From: Brevibacillus_H sp041920465
Lineage (GTDB): Bacteria > Bacillota > Bacilli > Brevibacillales > Brevibacillaceae
Reading direction: 5' to 3'
Length of the DNA stretch: 64,000 nt
NCBI GenBank assembly: GCA_041920465.1
Contig: JBHGXW010000020.1
Span: 62,001 to 126,000, forward strand
Part shown: piece after piece, positions 16,149-24,489 of the stretch
Layout of the letters: every line of letters begins with the position of its first letter
How positions within the stretch are numbered: the stretch's first letter is position 1
The notes under the pieces: model-generated
Told to the model about the DNA's origin: nothing
The model's database searches: none
Seen by the model: only the letters and a program-made list of their open reading frames with translations
Made by a program: the position numbers and the translations under genes

Positions 16149-17372
16149 ATGTCTTCATCTCTATGGAAAAACCAATCGTTTCTCGCTTTGTGGCTGGCCC
16201 AAGTGGCATCCAACATCGGCGACCAATTCTATAGCATCGCTCTATTGTGGTATCTGCTGCAAAAAACCAATTCTGCTTCCCTGCTTAGTCTGATCGCCAT
16301 TCCGGAAATGGTGGCGGGCTTCCTGTTTTATCTGGTCGGCGGTGTATTGGCAGACCGATACAGTCCGCGCCTGTTGATGATCGGAGCGGACTTTGCCCGA
16401 CTGCTTCTTGTCGTCATGGTGGGCAGCTTCGTTCTTTTGCAGATGAGCCATCTGGCGTTTTTTTTGACTATTCAATTTTTCATTGGGATATTCTCCACAC
16501 TGTTCCATCCATCCAAAACCGTAGCGCTTAAGACGGTGGTCCCTGCCAGCCAGTTGCAGCGAGCCAATGCGATTCTGGATACGACGTTTCGGACTATCCG
16601 GATCGCCGCTCCGATGACGATTGGTGTAATCGCTTCGCAACTGCCGCTGTCTGTGCTGTTCTTCGTGAACGCTGTTAGCTATTTGTTCTCGGCAGTTTGT
16701 ACGAAATTTGTGATTCTTCACGATTACCAAGCAAAAAGGGAAGCAAATCGCTTTGTCAGATTTTCTGTCGGACACTATCTGAGCGATATTCGCTCCGCAA
16801 CCCGTGAAGTCATATCCAGCCGGTTTCTGTTGTTCGTGGTATTGTTTAGCAATTTGGGCTATCTTGTCTGGCAGTTTTGCTGGAGTGTCGGCTTTCCGGT
16901 TGTCGCCAACAAAATCGGGCACGGTGACGCGGGAATGTTAGGAATACTGGTCGGCTTCTACGGTGTCGGGAATCTCTTGGGCAGTTTGTTTATGACAAGA
17001 TTCCACTATCAAAACCATCTCCTAGTCATCCTGACGGGGTGGCTGCTGCAGGCAATCGGCTTCCTTAGCCTCTCGCTTTTCGTGGAACATATTGCGATTG
17101 TCTACTTGGCTGCAAGTATTGCCGGGCTGGGCGGACCGTTAATCGGTATTCCATCTCTCACCGCCATCCAGACCAGAGTAAGCAACGAGAACACCGGCAA
17201 AGTATTTGCGTTAAATATGCTTACATTCACTTTTTTCTGTGTCGTATCAAGCAGTCTGGGCGCCCTCTGGCTGGGTAAATGGCCAGTTGAATTGATGTTT
17301 GAAGTGAGTGGATTGTACCTGCTCCTGTCTGTCATCATCGGCTTTTGGCTGAGCAAAAAATCCCTTGTCTGA
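16149..17372 (+). CDS. Major facilitator superfamily exporter (DHA3/EntS-like)
   Basis: A 407-residue transporter with about twelve membrane helices. The N-terminal 'NQSFLALWLAQVASNIGDQFYSIALLWYLL' and 'GGVLADRYSPRLLMIGAD' (motif A region) fit the drug/siderophore exporters of the DHA3 or EntS type. The ribosome site is AAGGGGAG. It stands alone with its own terminator. The substrate is unknown; an amphiphile or siderophore is possible. Confidence 0.85.
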   Translation: MSSSLWKNQSFLALWLAQVASNIGDQFYSIALLWYLLQKTNSASLLSLIAIPEMVAGFLFYLVGGVLADRYSPRLLMIGADFARLLLVVMVGSFVLLQMSHLAFFLTIQFFIGIFSTLFHPSKTVALKTVVPASQLQRANAILDTTFRTIRIAAPMTIGVIASQLPLSVLFFVNAVSYLFSAVCTKFVILHDYQAKREANRFVRFSVGHYLSDIRSATREVISSRFLLFVVLFSNLGYLVWQFCWSVGFPVVANKIGHGDAGMLGILVGFYGVGNLLGSLFMTRFHYQNHLLVILTGWLLQAIGFLSLSLFVEHIAIVYLAASIAGLGGPLIGIPSLTAIQTRVSNENTGKVFALNMLTFTFFCVVSSSLGALWLGKWPVELMFEVSGLYLLLSVIIGFWLSKKSLV

Positions 17373-17410
17373 TGAGCATTCTCCCCTCTCATCAGGCAGG
17401 GGATTTTTTT
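17355..17410 (+). terminator. Terminator of the MFS gene
   Basis: CCCTTGTCTGATGAG pairs with CTCATCAGGCAGGGG across the stop region and is followed by seven T. Confidence 0.8.
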
Positions 17411-17421
17411 GGATATATTTG

Positions 17422-17438
17422 TGTAAGAAAAATTGACA
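17422..17438 (+). promoter_or_regulatory. TnrA/GlnR-type box, distal amtB site
   Basis: TGTAAGAAAAATTGACA fits the core TGTNA-N7-TNACA pattern shared by TnrA and GlnR. It is centred about 60 bases upstream of the predicted transcription start of amtB, a position suited to activation. Confidence 0.7.
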
Positions 17439-17455
17439 TAATATTATAAAAAGAG

Positions 17456-17484
17456 TTCACAAAATTCTTTTTATGTCATATAAT
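17456..17484 (+). promoter_or_regulatory. Sigma-A promoter of amtB
   Basis: TTCACA, a 17-base spacer and a perfect TATAAT lie about 60 bases before the start codon. The -10 element is inside the proximal TnrA/GlnR box. Confidence 0.75.
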
Positions 17485-17490
17485 CTAACA
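17474..17490 (+). promoter_or_regulatory. TnrA/GlnR box overlapping the amtB -10 element
   Basis: TGTCATATAATCTAACA matches the TnrA consensus TGTNANAWWWTMTNACA at every defined base. It covers the -10 hexamer, so a bound regulator would be expected to block RNA polymerase. Confidence 0.8.
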
Positions 17491-17542
17491 CATAAACGGA
17501 AATATACGTGAGATTATCTCACAAAAAAGGAGTGTGGAACCA

Positions 17543-18967
17543 TTGCTGAATCGTATTCTTTCTATTGCCGCCCTGTTGTGTTTGCTGTTTCCAACAACCA
17601 TCTTCGCGGCAGAACCTACTGTTACAGAAGTAGCGACAGCAGTTGACGCCACATGGGTGATGGTAGCCGCGGTGTTGGTTATCTTCATGCAAGGGGGATT
17701 TGCGCTGCTTGAGACCGGATCAACCAGAATGAAAAATGCCGGTCACGTCGCAGGAAAAACTATTTTGACCTTCGGGATCTGCTCATTAGCCTTCTGGGCT
17801 CTCGGATTCGGGCTCACTTTCGGCAACGGCAACTCGTTTGTCGGGTTAACCGGATTCTTCTTCAACGGCACAGAAGAACAAGCGGCCAACGCATTTGGCT
17901 CACTTAGCTTCAGTGCGATTCCGATCGGCATCAAGTTTTTGTTTCAGTTAGGATTTGCCGGAGTTTCTCTGGCAATCGCCTGGGGCGGCTTTGCCGAACG
18001 CGCCAAACTAACTGTATATTTTGTCTTTGGTGTTTTGTTTACAGTCTTCATTTATCCGGTTATTGGACATTGGGTTTGGGGCGGAGGTTGGTTAGCCTCA
18101 ATGGGTATGCAGGATTTCGCCGGTTCCACCGTTGTTCACTTGCAAGGGGCAATCGCTGCCTTGGTTGCGACCATCCTCTTAAAACCGCGTATTGGCAAAT
18201 ACAATAAAGATGGTTCTTCCAATGTGATTCCTGGCCACAATCAGGTATACACGGTACTTGGTGTCATTATTCTTTGGGTTGGCTGGTTCGGTTTCAACGC
18301 CGGTTCTACCCTTGGCGCTGTTTCCGGTCTCTTCGGTTATGTCGCTCTCACAACCAATCTCGCCGCTGCTGCCGGTGCAGTCGCCGCCATGGTCGTTTCC
18401 TGGGCCGTCATGGGTAAGGCAGACATTCCCAGCATGTTAAACGGTGTGCTGGCCGCACTCGTTGCCATTACAGCAGCATGCGCATTCGTAGAACCGTGGG
18501 CCGCTGTCGTGATCGGTGCACTTGCGGGAATCATTACATTCTTTACTGCGATCTATTTTGACCGCAAACGAATTGACGATCCGGTATTCGCCTTTTCCGT
18601 ACACGGAATTGCCGGTATCGTGGGAACGCTTTCTACAGGGATCTTTGCCACACCTGAGCTTGTTGAGAAAGTGGGCATCGGTTCACCCGGATTGGCTTAC
18701 GGCGGAGGCTGGCACCAATTGGGAGTGCAGGCGTTAGGAGTGTTGGGGGCTATCGTTTATGTATTCGTCGTTTCGTTCATCATTCTCTCCCTGATGAAAG
18801 TAACAATGGGACTTCGTGTTACAGAGGAAGAAGAAGTGGTTGGTCTCGATTTGTCGGAACATGGCGGCTACGGCTATCCGGAGCTTCTGCATTCGGCACA
18901 TCATCAAAATGATCGTCGGGAAGGCGGGGAGGTTTCTGGACGCACTTCACACTCTCTTGGCAGGTAA
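17543..18967 (+). CDS. amtB: Ammonium transporter AmtB
   Basis: A 474-residue ammonium channel with a signal-like first helix, then the Amt core: 'FMQGGFALLETGSTRMKN', 'IAWGGFAERAKL', 'GGWLASMGMQDFAGSTVVHLQG' (pore His of the twin-His pair) and 'FSVHGIAGIVGTLSTG' (second pore His). The start is assigned to the TTG at 17543, 10 bases after AAGGAG; a GTG three codons upstream is too close to the ribosome site. It is longer than usual at the C-terminus because the reading frame runs into the next gene. Unlike in many bacilli, no glnK follows; instead an overlapping DUF294 nucleotidyltransferase gene does. Confidence 0.95.
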   Translation: MLNRILSIAALLCLLFPTTIFAAEPTVTEVATAVDATWVMVAAVLVIFMQGGFALLETGSTRMKNAGHVAGKTILTFGICSLAFWALGFGLTFGNGNSFVGLTGFFFNGTEEQAANAFGSLSFSAIPIGIKFLFQLGFAGVSLAIAWGGFAERAKLTVYFVFGVLFTVFIYPVIGHWVWGGGWLASMGMQDFAGSTVVHLQGAIAALVATILLKPRIGKYNKDGSSNVIPGHNQVYTVLGVIILWVGWFGFNAGSTLGAVSGLFGYVALTTNLAAAAGAVAAMVVSWAVMGKADIPSMLNGVLAALVAITAACAFVEPWAAVVIGALAGIITFFTAIYFDRKRIDDPVFAFSVHGIAGIVGTLSTGIFATPELVEKVGIGSPGLAYGGGWHQLGVQALGVLGAIVYVFVVSFIILSLMKVTMGLRVTEEEEVVGLDLSEHGGYGYPELLHSAHHQNDRREGGEVSGRTSHSLGR

Positions 18968-20027
18968 ACAGCAGATAATTGAAGAGTCTCGTACCTTTCA
19001 GGAATTGGGGATAATTCGACAGGAATGGCTTGGGAAGCTGCTTGCGAAAAGCATTCCGTCTCCCCGGCCAATCGTGCAAATCATGAATGAAATTCATCTT
19101 ATCCATGAAATGATCATCCGCCAATGCGTTCATTTATCCATTCAAACGCTTGATTCGGCTGGCATGGGAGATTCTCCTCCCGTGCCTTATGCCTTTTTGC
19201 TATTCGGCAGCGGCGGACGCAAGGAACAAACCTTGATCAGCGATCAGGATAACGGACTCATCTATTTTGTTCCGGAACATTTGACAGAACAGGAGCAGCA
19301 AAAGATCCATCTCTATTTCAAACGTCTTTCAGGCGTCATCACGCAAGGTTTACTAGAGGCAGGTTATCCGCCTTGCGAAGGCAATGTCATGGCAGCCAAC
19401 ACACGTTGGCGGGGATCGATCCAGCATTGGACTTCCATGATTGATTACTGGCGAAATGAGCCTACCTGGGAAAATATCCGCTACCTGTTGTTGGTAAGCG
19501 ACGCCAGGAAACTGGCTGGGAACGATTGGCTGCTGCACGAGTTGCAGCAGCATCTCCATCATAACATCAGCGCTTTCCCCCATCTGGTATCCAGGTGCGT
19601 CAGCAATACCCTGCATCATCAGGTACCGCTCGGTTGGTTTAATCGCCTGTTGCCTGAAATTCAAGGCAAGTACCGCGGTGCCATCAACATCAAGAATGGT
19701 GTCTATTTGCCTTTTGTCAACTGTATTCGCTTGTTTGCCTTGGCTAACGGGATACACAAGACCTCTACCCTGGAGCGGCTGGACGAACTTCAGAGATTGC
19801 AAGTATGGGAGCCTGCTTTTTGTCAGACGATCACCCGGCAGTTTCAAACTGCGCTGGAATATCGTCTGCTGGCCGCGAGTCAATGGCACGACGAACTTTA
19901 TCAAAGCAACAGCTATCTAAAACTGGCCGGCTTGTCCAAACAACAACAATCGGACATCAAGTCTGCCATGAAGTGGGCGCTTCGATTACAGCAGCTTACC
20001 ACCAAAACTTACGCCAAGGCGGAATGA
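18909..20027 (+). CDS. DUF294 putative nucleotidyltransferase (GlnD-like N-terminal domain)
   Basis: About 372 residues. The nucleotidyltransferase motif is clear: 'LLFGSGGRKEQTLISDQDNGLIY' contains the GSxGR and DxD metal-binding elements of the family related to the uridylyltransferase domain of GlnD. The C-terminal half is the DUF294_C helical domain. There are no CBS domains in this version. The ATG at 18909 is a compromise: it lacks an obvious ribosome site, the frame is open upstream, and a GGGGAGG sequence lies a little downstream. It overlaps the end of amtB by about 59 bases, so expression is probably coupled. A role in modifying a nitrogen-signalling partner is inference from context only. 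Confidence 0.78.
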   Translation: MIVGKAGRFLDALHTLLAGKQQIIEESRTFQELGIIRQEWLGKLLAKSIPSPRPIVQIMNEIHLIHEMIIRQCVHLSIQTLDSAGMGDSPPVPYAFLLFGSGGRKEQTLISDQDNGLIYFVPEHLTEQEQQKIHLYFKRLSGVITQGLLEAGYPPCEGNVMAANTRWRGSIQHWTSMIDYWRNEPTWENIRYLLLVSDARKLAGNDWLLHELQQHLHHNISAFPHLVSRCVSNTLHHQVPLGWFNRLLPEIQGKYRGAINIKNGVYLPFVNCIRLFALANGIHKTSTLERLDELQRLQVWEPAFCQTITRQFQTALEYRLLAASQWHDELYQSNSYLKLAGLSKQQQSDIKSAMKWALRLQQLTTKTYAKAE

Positions 20028-20065
20028 TCCCCGCCCAAGGGAACCTTTCAGAAGGAGAAGATGGA

Positions 20066-20797
20066 ATGAAACCAATCTGGAATCCGTTACAGCGGATGTG
20101 GAATCTGTATCGCGAAGGCGGCATGCCTTCTTCCTTGTCATCCGCCGTATCCGGTAGTGATCCTCAGCATCTGGCGTTCCTGCGGCAAATGAGCAAGGAT
20201 CTGCGTCATCCCGGCAGTGGCGAAATTCCTCTTGCCGAATGGGAGGTGGTTGTCGTTGACCTGGAAACAACCGGTTTCCACGCTCTTCATGGCGACGAAA
20301 TTATTTCGATCGGAGCAGTCGCGATGCGCGGCACCGAGATTTTGGAGCAAGAGACCTTCTCTACGCTGGTCAATCCTCAAAAAGCATTGCCCGCTCATAT
20401 ACAGCGGCTGACCGGTATAACTCCTGAATCTCTGAAAGAGGCCCCTGACCTTGTTTCGGCTTTATCGCGCTTCTTTCAATTCGTTGGCAATCGTACGCTG
20501 ATCGCTCACCATTCCCGCCATGAACGCGATTTTTTCCAAGCGGCTTTGTGGAAAAGCAGCCGCTCCAAATTTTCTCACCGCTTGCTGGATACGATGCTTT
20601 TAATCCGACTCTGTGAGCGAAACATCGCCGATTCGTCGCTAGATGCGCTTTGTGCTCGCCATCAAATCAATATCGTCAGAAGGCATGATGCGTTTTACGA
20701 CGCGCTGGCAACCGCCAAACTATGGCAAATCTATTTGGAGAAGACCATTTCTCTCGGGTTTCGTGATCTGCAGGAGGTATATATGTTTTTGTCATAA
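20066..20797 (+). CDS. DnaQ-like 3'-5' exonuclease
   Basis: A 243-residue protein with a DEDDh exonuclease domain from about residue 60: motif I 'VVVDLETTGFHALHGDEIISIG', motif II near 'IAHHSRHERDFF' and motif III 'RRHDAFYDALATAKLW'. The first 60 residues are a helical extension. The start ATG at 20066 has an AGAAGGAGAAG site. It follows the DUF294 gene by 38 bases. DUF294 and DnaQ-like genes are often neighbours, usually beside a transporter, which suggests one functional unit. The substrate, DNA, RNA or a small nucleotide product, is unknown. Confidence 0.85.
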   Translation: MKPIWNPLQRMWNLYREGGMPSSLSSAVSGSDPQHLAFLRQMSKDLRHPGSGEIPLAEWEVVVVDLETTGFHALHGDEIISIGAVAMRGTEILEQETFSTLVNPQKALPAHIQRLTGITPESLKEAPDLVSALSRFFQFVGNRTLIAHHSRHERDFFQAALWKSSRSKFSHRLLDTMLLIRLCERNIADSSLDALCARHQINIVRRHDAFYDALATAKLWQIYLEKTISLGFRDLQEVYMFLS

Positions 20798-20826
20798 AAT
20801 TTCCAAGAAAACCTTACCATTCCTCA

Positions 20827-20855
20827 TTGATCTTTGTCACACAGCCATGTACAAT
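20827..20855 (+). promoter_or_regulatory. Probable sigma-A promoter of the PAS-GGDEF gene
   Basis: TTGATC, a 17-base spacer and TACAAT lie about 90 bases upstream of the start. The leader between them contains an AAACCG...CGGTTT stem followed by a short T-rich stretch. Confidence 0.5.
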
Positions 20856-20942
20856 GAACCATAATTTAACAAAACCGTCCGGACTCAGGTGCTGGCCGGT
20901 TTCTTGCTTTTTCCTAGCAGATGCGTTTGGGGGTGGTACGAA

Positions 20943-23150
20943 TTGATAGATACCAATCGAGAGGCCATACATAGGACTGTTAATGAGAGCCAAGAAAACG
21001 ATCTTGATATGATTCAGCACTCACCCGATGCTATTTTGATCCACGAGATGGGAAAACTGGTTTATCTCAATACTGCCGCAGCCAAATTGCTGGGAGTTTC
21101 CAATGCTGAGGAATTACACAATCATTTTGTTCATCAATATATTTTTCCTGTTGAAAAGAACGTCAGCTCTATACAACTGGCCGAGGCCAAACTTTTGCAG
21201 CGTGATGGTGCTTTGCGCGATATTGAAATTGTATACGCTCCCATCATCTATCAAGAGCAGCCTGCCGTTCAAATGCGCATCCGCGAAACGGCGGACAAGC
21301 AGTTACAGAACGAACGGGAACTTCAAGAGAAATTGATGCATGGGATTTTGGAAGCGACCAATCATTTACTGATCGAACCGGATCATATTGAAGCGATCAA
21401 CGGCGCATTGGCTATTCTGGGAAACACCGTGAAAGCAGAACGCATCTGTATATTTGAAAACGATCATCATCCGCCTCCGGATAAGATTCACGCCATCTTG
21501 CGTTTCGAATGGCTGAATCCCGAACAGGAAGCGAAAACACAACTGCTGCTGAACGACTTGTGGTATCACGAATTAGGTTTTATGCGGTGGTACCATACGC
21601 TTGCCGATCATCTTCCCATCAGCGGTCTGGTGAAGGAATTCCCCGAGAGTGAACGGATCTTTTTGTCTTCGCTGGGAATTGTATCCTTGCTGGCAGTGCC
21701 GATCTTTATTAAAGGGACTTTCTGGGGGTTTATCGGCTTTTTTGATTCCGAAAAGGAGCGAAGGTGGTCTCCAAAAGAACAGGCCATCCTGATGACCATG
21801 GCAAACGGAATCGGCGGAGCCATCCAGCGCATCCGAACCGAAAAAAAATTGCGACGATCATTGGCAGAAAATGATCTGCTGGCGACGGCAATCGCCAACA
21901 CAACCACCGGAGTTCTTATTACCAATCCGCATTTGCCTGATAATCCCATTATCTTTGTCAACCAAGCGTTTACCAATATAACCGGTTATACAACAGAAGA
22001 GGTCTTGTACAAAAACCCCCGTTTTCTAACAGGCGAAAAGACAGATCCTTTGACCATTGAACGAATTCGCGATGCGATTGAAAAGAAACAGCCAATCAAT
22101 GTTGAAATCTGCAGCTATAAAAAAGATAAAACTCCTTTCTGGAACGAAGTGCGGATCAGCCCGGTCAAAAATGATCAGGGAGACGTGCTGTATTACGTCG
22201 GATTTTTGTCTGACGTGACGGAACGCAAGCAAGATACTGAACAATTAAAATTGTATGCCAAAGTAGTGGAAAACACCCAGCAGGGCGTCCTGATTACAGA
22301 CAAATTCGCCAATATTGTTTGGGGTAACACTGCATTCAGTGCTGCAACCGGTTACACAATTGAAGAAGTAATCGGGAAAAATCCCCGAATTTTCCAATCC
22401 GGTCTTCATTCTGTCGAATTTTATAAGCAAATGTGGTTATCCTTGCAACAAACCGGACAGTGGCAAGGCGAAGTGTGGAACAGGCGGAAAAATGGCGAGG
22501 CATACGTGGAATGGATCAACATCAGCACGATTGTGGACGAAAACGGAGAAATTGCCAATTATGTAGCAGTCTTCTCCGATATTACCGAACGAAAAAGGTT
22601 CGAACAGGAGTTAAGAGAAGCCAATGAAAAGCTCCGGCATCTTTCCTCCGTTGACGGACTAACTGAAATTGCCAATCGGCGCTCTTTCGACGAGATGTAT
22701 CAACGTGAATGGGCTCGTTCCGTGCGCAATGAGACACCGCTTTCAGTGATTATGATAGATATCGATGACTTCAAGGTATTTAATGATACTTACGGCCATC
22801 AGCAAGGGGATGAGTCACTTCGGATCGTCGCGAAGACACTCGCCACGACACTTAAGCGACCTACTGATATCGTAGCTCGCTATGGCGGAGAAGAGTTTGT
22901 GATTGTCCTGCCGCAGACAGACCTCAAGGGGGCGCAAGTTGTCGCGGAACAGCTCCGCGAACAAGTGCAGGCTCTGCGCATCCCGCACATAAATTCCAAA
23001 AGCAGCCAGCATCTCAGCATTAGCCTGGGTGTCGCCTCTACCATACCCACTCTGGAGTCCAATCAGGAGGAGCTTTTGCACAAGGCAGATCAAGCGCTTT
23101 ACCTGGCCAAGCGCCAAGGCGGCAACCGCGTCTGCTTAATGCAGGTCTAA
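20943..23150 (+). CDS. PAS-GAF-PAS-PAS-GGDEF diguanylate cyclase
   Basis: A 735-residue cytoplasmic signalling protein without membrane segments. Domains in order: PAS (about 20-115), GAF-like (145-300), PAS (315-430), PAS (440-555) and GGDEF (565-735). The active site is GGEEF at 648-652, with 'MIDIDDFKVFNDTYGH' upstream, so synthesis of c-di-GMP from GTP is expected. The inhibitory site RxxD is intact as RPTD five residues before GGEEF. The TTG at 20943 is chosen because GGGGGTGG precedes it; the frame is open 18 codons further. The last 15 bases overlap the convergent TetR gene. Confidence 0.92.
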   Translation: MIDTNREAIHRTVNESQENDLDMIQHSPDAILIHEMGKLVYLNTAAAKLLGVSNAEELHNHFVHQYIFPVEKNVSSIQLAEAKLLQRDGALRDIEIVYAPIIYQEQPAVQMRIRETADKQLQNERELQEKLMHGILEATNHLLIEPDHIEAINGALAILGNTVKAERICIFENDHHPPPDKIHAILRFEWLNPEQEAKTQLLLNDLWYHELGFMRWYHTLADHLPISGLVKEFPESERIFLSSLGIVSLLAVPIFIKGTFWGFIGFFDSEKERRWSPKEQAILMTMANGIGGAIQRIRTEKKLRRSLAENDLLATAIANTTTGVLITNPHLPDNPIIFVNQAFTNITGYTTEEVLYKNPRFLTGEKTDPLTIERIRDAIEKKQPINVEICSYKKDKTPFWNEVRISPVKNDQGDVLYYVGFLSDVTERKQDTEQLKLYAKVVENTQQGVLITDKFANIVWGNTAFSAATGYTIEEVIGKNPRIFQSGLHSVEFYKQMWLSLQQTGQWQGEVWNRRKNGEAYVEWINISTIVDENGEIANYVAVFSDITERKRFEQELREANEKLRHLSSVDGLTEIANRRSFDEMYQREWARSVRNETPLSVIMIDIDDFKVFNDTYGHQQGDESLRIVAKTLATTLKRPTDIVARYGGEEFVIVLPQTDLKGAQVVAEQLREQVQALRIPHINSKSSQHLSISLGVASTIPTLESNQEELLHKADQALYLAKRQGGNRVCLMQV

Positions 23151-23714
23151 CATCCCTTTACACAACTTAATCAAGGTATTGCGCACTTCCGGCATCAAGT
23201 GTTGTTCGCCGCGAAACCTGCTGCGAATAACCGATATGCCCACCATGCCGAATAACGCAGAAGCCAGCGTGTGAATCTCAAGTTCCTGAGAGATATGCCC
23301 GTCTTGCTGCAAAGAGGTGAAGTATTTTTCAATGGTTGCGAAATAATCACTTAGCAACGAGCGGATAATTTCATCCCGCTGCTGATTGCCCGATGTGAAA
23401 TTAAGCAATAGCAGACATAATTCCTGCTTCTCACAGAAGAATCGGATATGCTCGTCCAATACGGCCTGCAGCTGTTCTTCGATCGAGTGCGACTTATCCT
23501 GAATCGCCTCGGTAATCCGATCAATCAGCATGCCGACGCCCTGTTTATTCACGTAGTAGAAGAGCTCTTCTTTGGTCTTGAAGTGATAGTAAAGCGTGCC
23601 CTTGGCTACCTGGGCCATTTCTGCAATCACGTCCATTGTCGTCTCACTATAGCCATACTGAGAAAACGCATGTAACGCACTTTGCGCAATATGATCCTTT
23701 TTGGACATACGCAT
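23136..23714 (-). CDS. TetR/AcrR family transcriptional regulator
   Basis: A 192-residue regulator with an N-terminal TetR helix-turn-helix: 'ALHAFSQYGYSETTMDVIAEMAQVAKGTLYYHFKTKEELFYYV'. The C-terminal ligand domain resembles those of the YfiR/FadR-like regulators. GGGGG lies 8 bases before the ATG. It lies downstream, on the same strand, of a secreted repeat-protein gene whose promoter carries two TetR-type palindromes, so self-contained regulation of that gene is plausible. Confidence 0.88.
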   Translation of the reverse strand: MRMSKKDHIAQSALHAFSQYGYSETTMDVIAEMAQVAKGTLYYHFKTKEELFYYVNKQGVGMLIDRITEAIQDKSHSIEEQLQAVLDEHIRFFCEKQELCLLLLNFTSGNQQRDEIIRSLLSDYFATIEKYFTSLQQDGHISQELEIHTLASALFGMVGISVIRSRFRGEQHLMPEVRNTLIKLCKGMLDLH

Positions 23715-23785
23715 AGCTTGTCCCCCAATCGCTATCTAATTAGGTACATTATGCCATAGGAAGTTTGGAAACTAAAGAAAGAAAA

Positions 23786-23820
23786 GCAACCCTCAGACAA
23801 TCAAAGTCTGAGGGTTTTTA
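23786..23820. terminator. Terminator after the repeat-protein gene
   Basis: AACCCTCAGAC and GTCTGAGGGTT pair across a seven-base loop between the repeat-protein and TetR genes. The longer T run is on the plus strand; the minus strand has GCTTTTC, adequate for termination. Confidence 0.6.
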
Positions 23821-23850
23821 TCATCATTTCAGCTATAGGCTGTGCACGTA

Positions 23851-24366
23851 TTACACCATAGGAACCAAAGAAGGTTCGGTTGGTTGCTGCGGTTGCGGTT
23901 TGGTTGGTTCCACTTTATGAGCAGGGAAAGAGTTGAAATTGAATTCATCTACGCCTTGCACTTGCGGAGTTACTGTTGCAGGCGCTGGACCGGCTGGGAA
24001 AGAGTTGAAGTTGAATTCATCTACACCATGCACTTTTGGTTCATCATTTTTTTGCACCGGATGCATCGGGAAAGAGTTAAATTTGAACTCGTCTGTGCCT
24101 TGTACTTGCGGAACAGCCACATTTTGCACTGGGTTGGCAGGGAAAGAGTTGAAGTTGAATTCATCTACGCCTTGAACTGTTCCATGTACAGCAGAAGATT
24201 GCGCAGGATGTGCCGGCAAGCTGTTTGGATTGTAATACGGAACGGTTACATCTGTAGATTCATGGCGGTCCGAAGCCGCAGAAGCAGAAGTTACAAAAGC
24301 GAAGTTGAAGAAGAGAGCGGAGCTAAGAAGCGCAGCGCCAGCCATCATGAATTTGTTCTTTTTCAT
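23851..24366 (-). CDS. Secreted protein with four exact 24-residue repeats, unrecognised
   Basis: A 171-residue exported protein. Residues 1-30 form a signal peptide (basic start, hydrophobic core, 'TSASA' cleavage region). The mature part contains 'DEFNFNSFP' (one copy 'DEFKFNSFP') beginning at residues 68, 92, 116 and 140, an exact 24-residue period, each preceded by Val-Gln/His-Gly-Val/Thr. A degenerate earlier unit ('YYNPNSLPAHP') sits at about 44-54. The C-terminus is rich in Pro, Gln and Lys. No cell-wall anchor is visible. The ATG at 24366 has an AAAGGG site 8 bases upstream. I do not recognise the family; a repetitive extracellular binding or structural role is only a guess. Confidence 0.8.
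   Translation of the reverse strand: MKKNKFMMAGAALLSSALFFNFAFVTSASAASDRHESTDVTVPYYNPNSLPAHPAQSSAVHGTVQGVDEFNFNSFPANPVQNVAVPQVQGTDEFKFNSFPMHPVQKNDEPKVHGVDEFNFNSFPAGPAPATVTPQVQGVDEFNFNSFPAHKVEPTKPQPQQPTEPSLVPMV
23894..24169 (-). repeat. Tandem 72-bp repeat array inside the secreted protein gene
   Basis: Four coding repeats of 72 bases (24 codons), each encoding a core of Val-Asp-Glu-Phe-Asn-Phe-Asn-Ser-Phe-Pro with only minor substitutions. The near-identity of the core at the DNA level suggests recent duplication or gene conversion. Confidence 0.75.
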
Positions 24367-24390
24367 AAAAATCACCCTTTAATGGATAAT

Positions 24391-24413
24391 ATTATATTGA
24401 CTAGTCAGTACAA
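24391..24413 (-). promoter_or_regulatory. Promoter -10 element and adjoining TetR-type operator of the repeat-protein gene
   Basis: On the minus strand a perfect TATAAT (24391-24396) directly follows the palindromic sequence read on the plus strand as TTGACTAGTCAGTACAA (24397-24413). The palindrome therefore fills the spacer between the -35 and -10 regions, where a bound TetR protein would repress. Confidence 0.65.
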
Positions 24414-24489
24414 AAATGGAGCTGAACTTCCCTATTCTGGTTAGAGCCAAAGTAATTTGTTTAAAAAATGATCAACAAGTATTTTTGTA

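Noticed and set aside
15935..16216. Minus-strand open frame of 93 codons before the MFS gene
   Set aside because: No ribosome site or family resemblance; it overlaps the MFS start and reads as a chance frame.
20856..20942. Leader of the diguanylate cyclase gene as a c-di-GMP riboswitch
   Set aside because: Only a simple stem is present; none of the conserved GEMM elements were found.
23894..24169. 72-bp repeats as a CRISPR array
   Set aside because: The repeats are in a continuous signal-peptide-bearing reading frame and have no unique spacers of CRISPR type.
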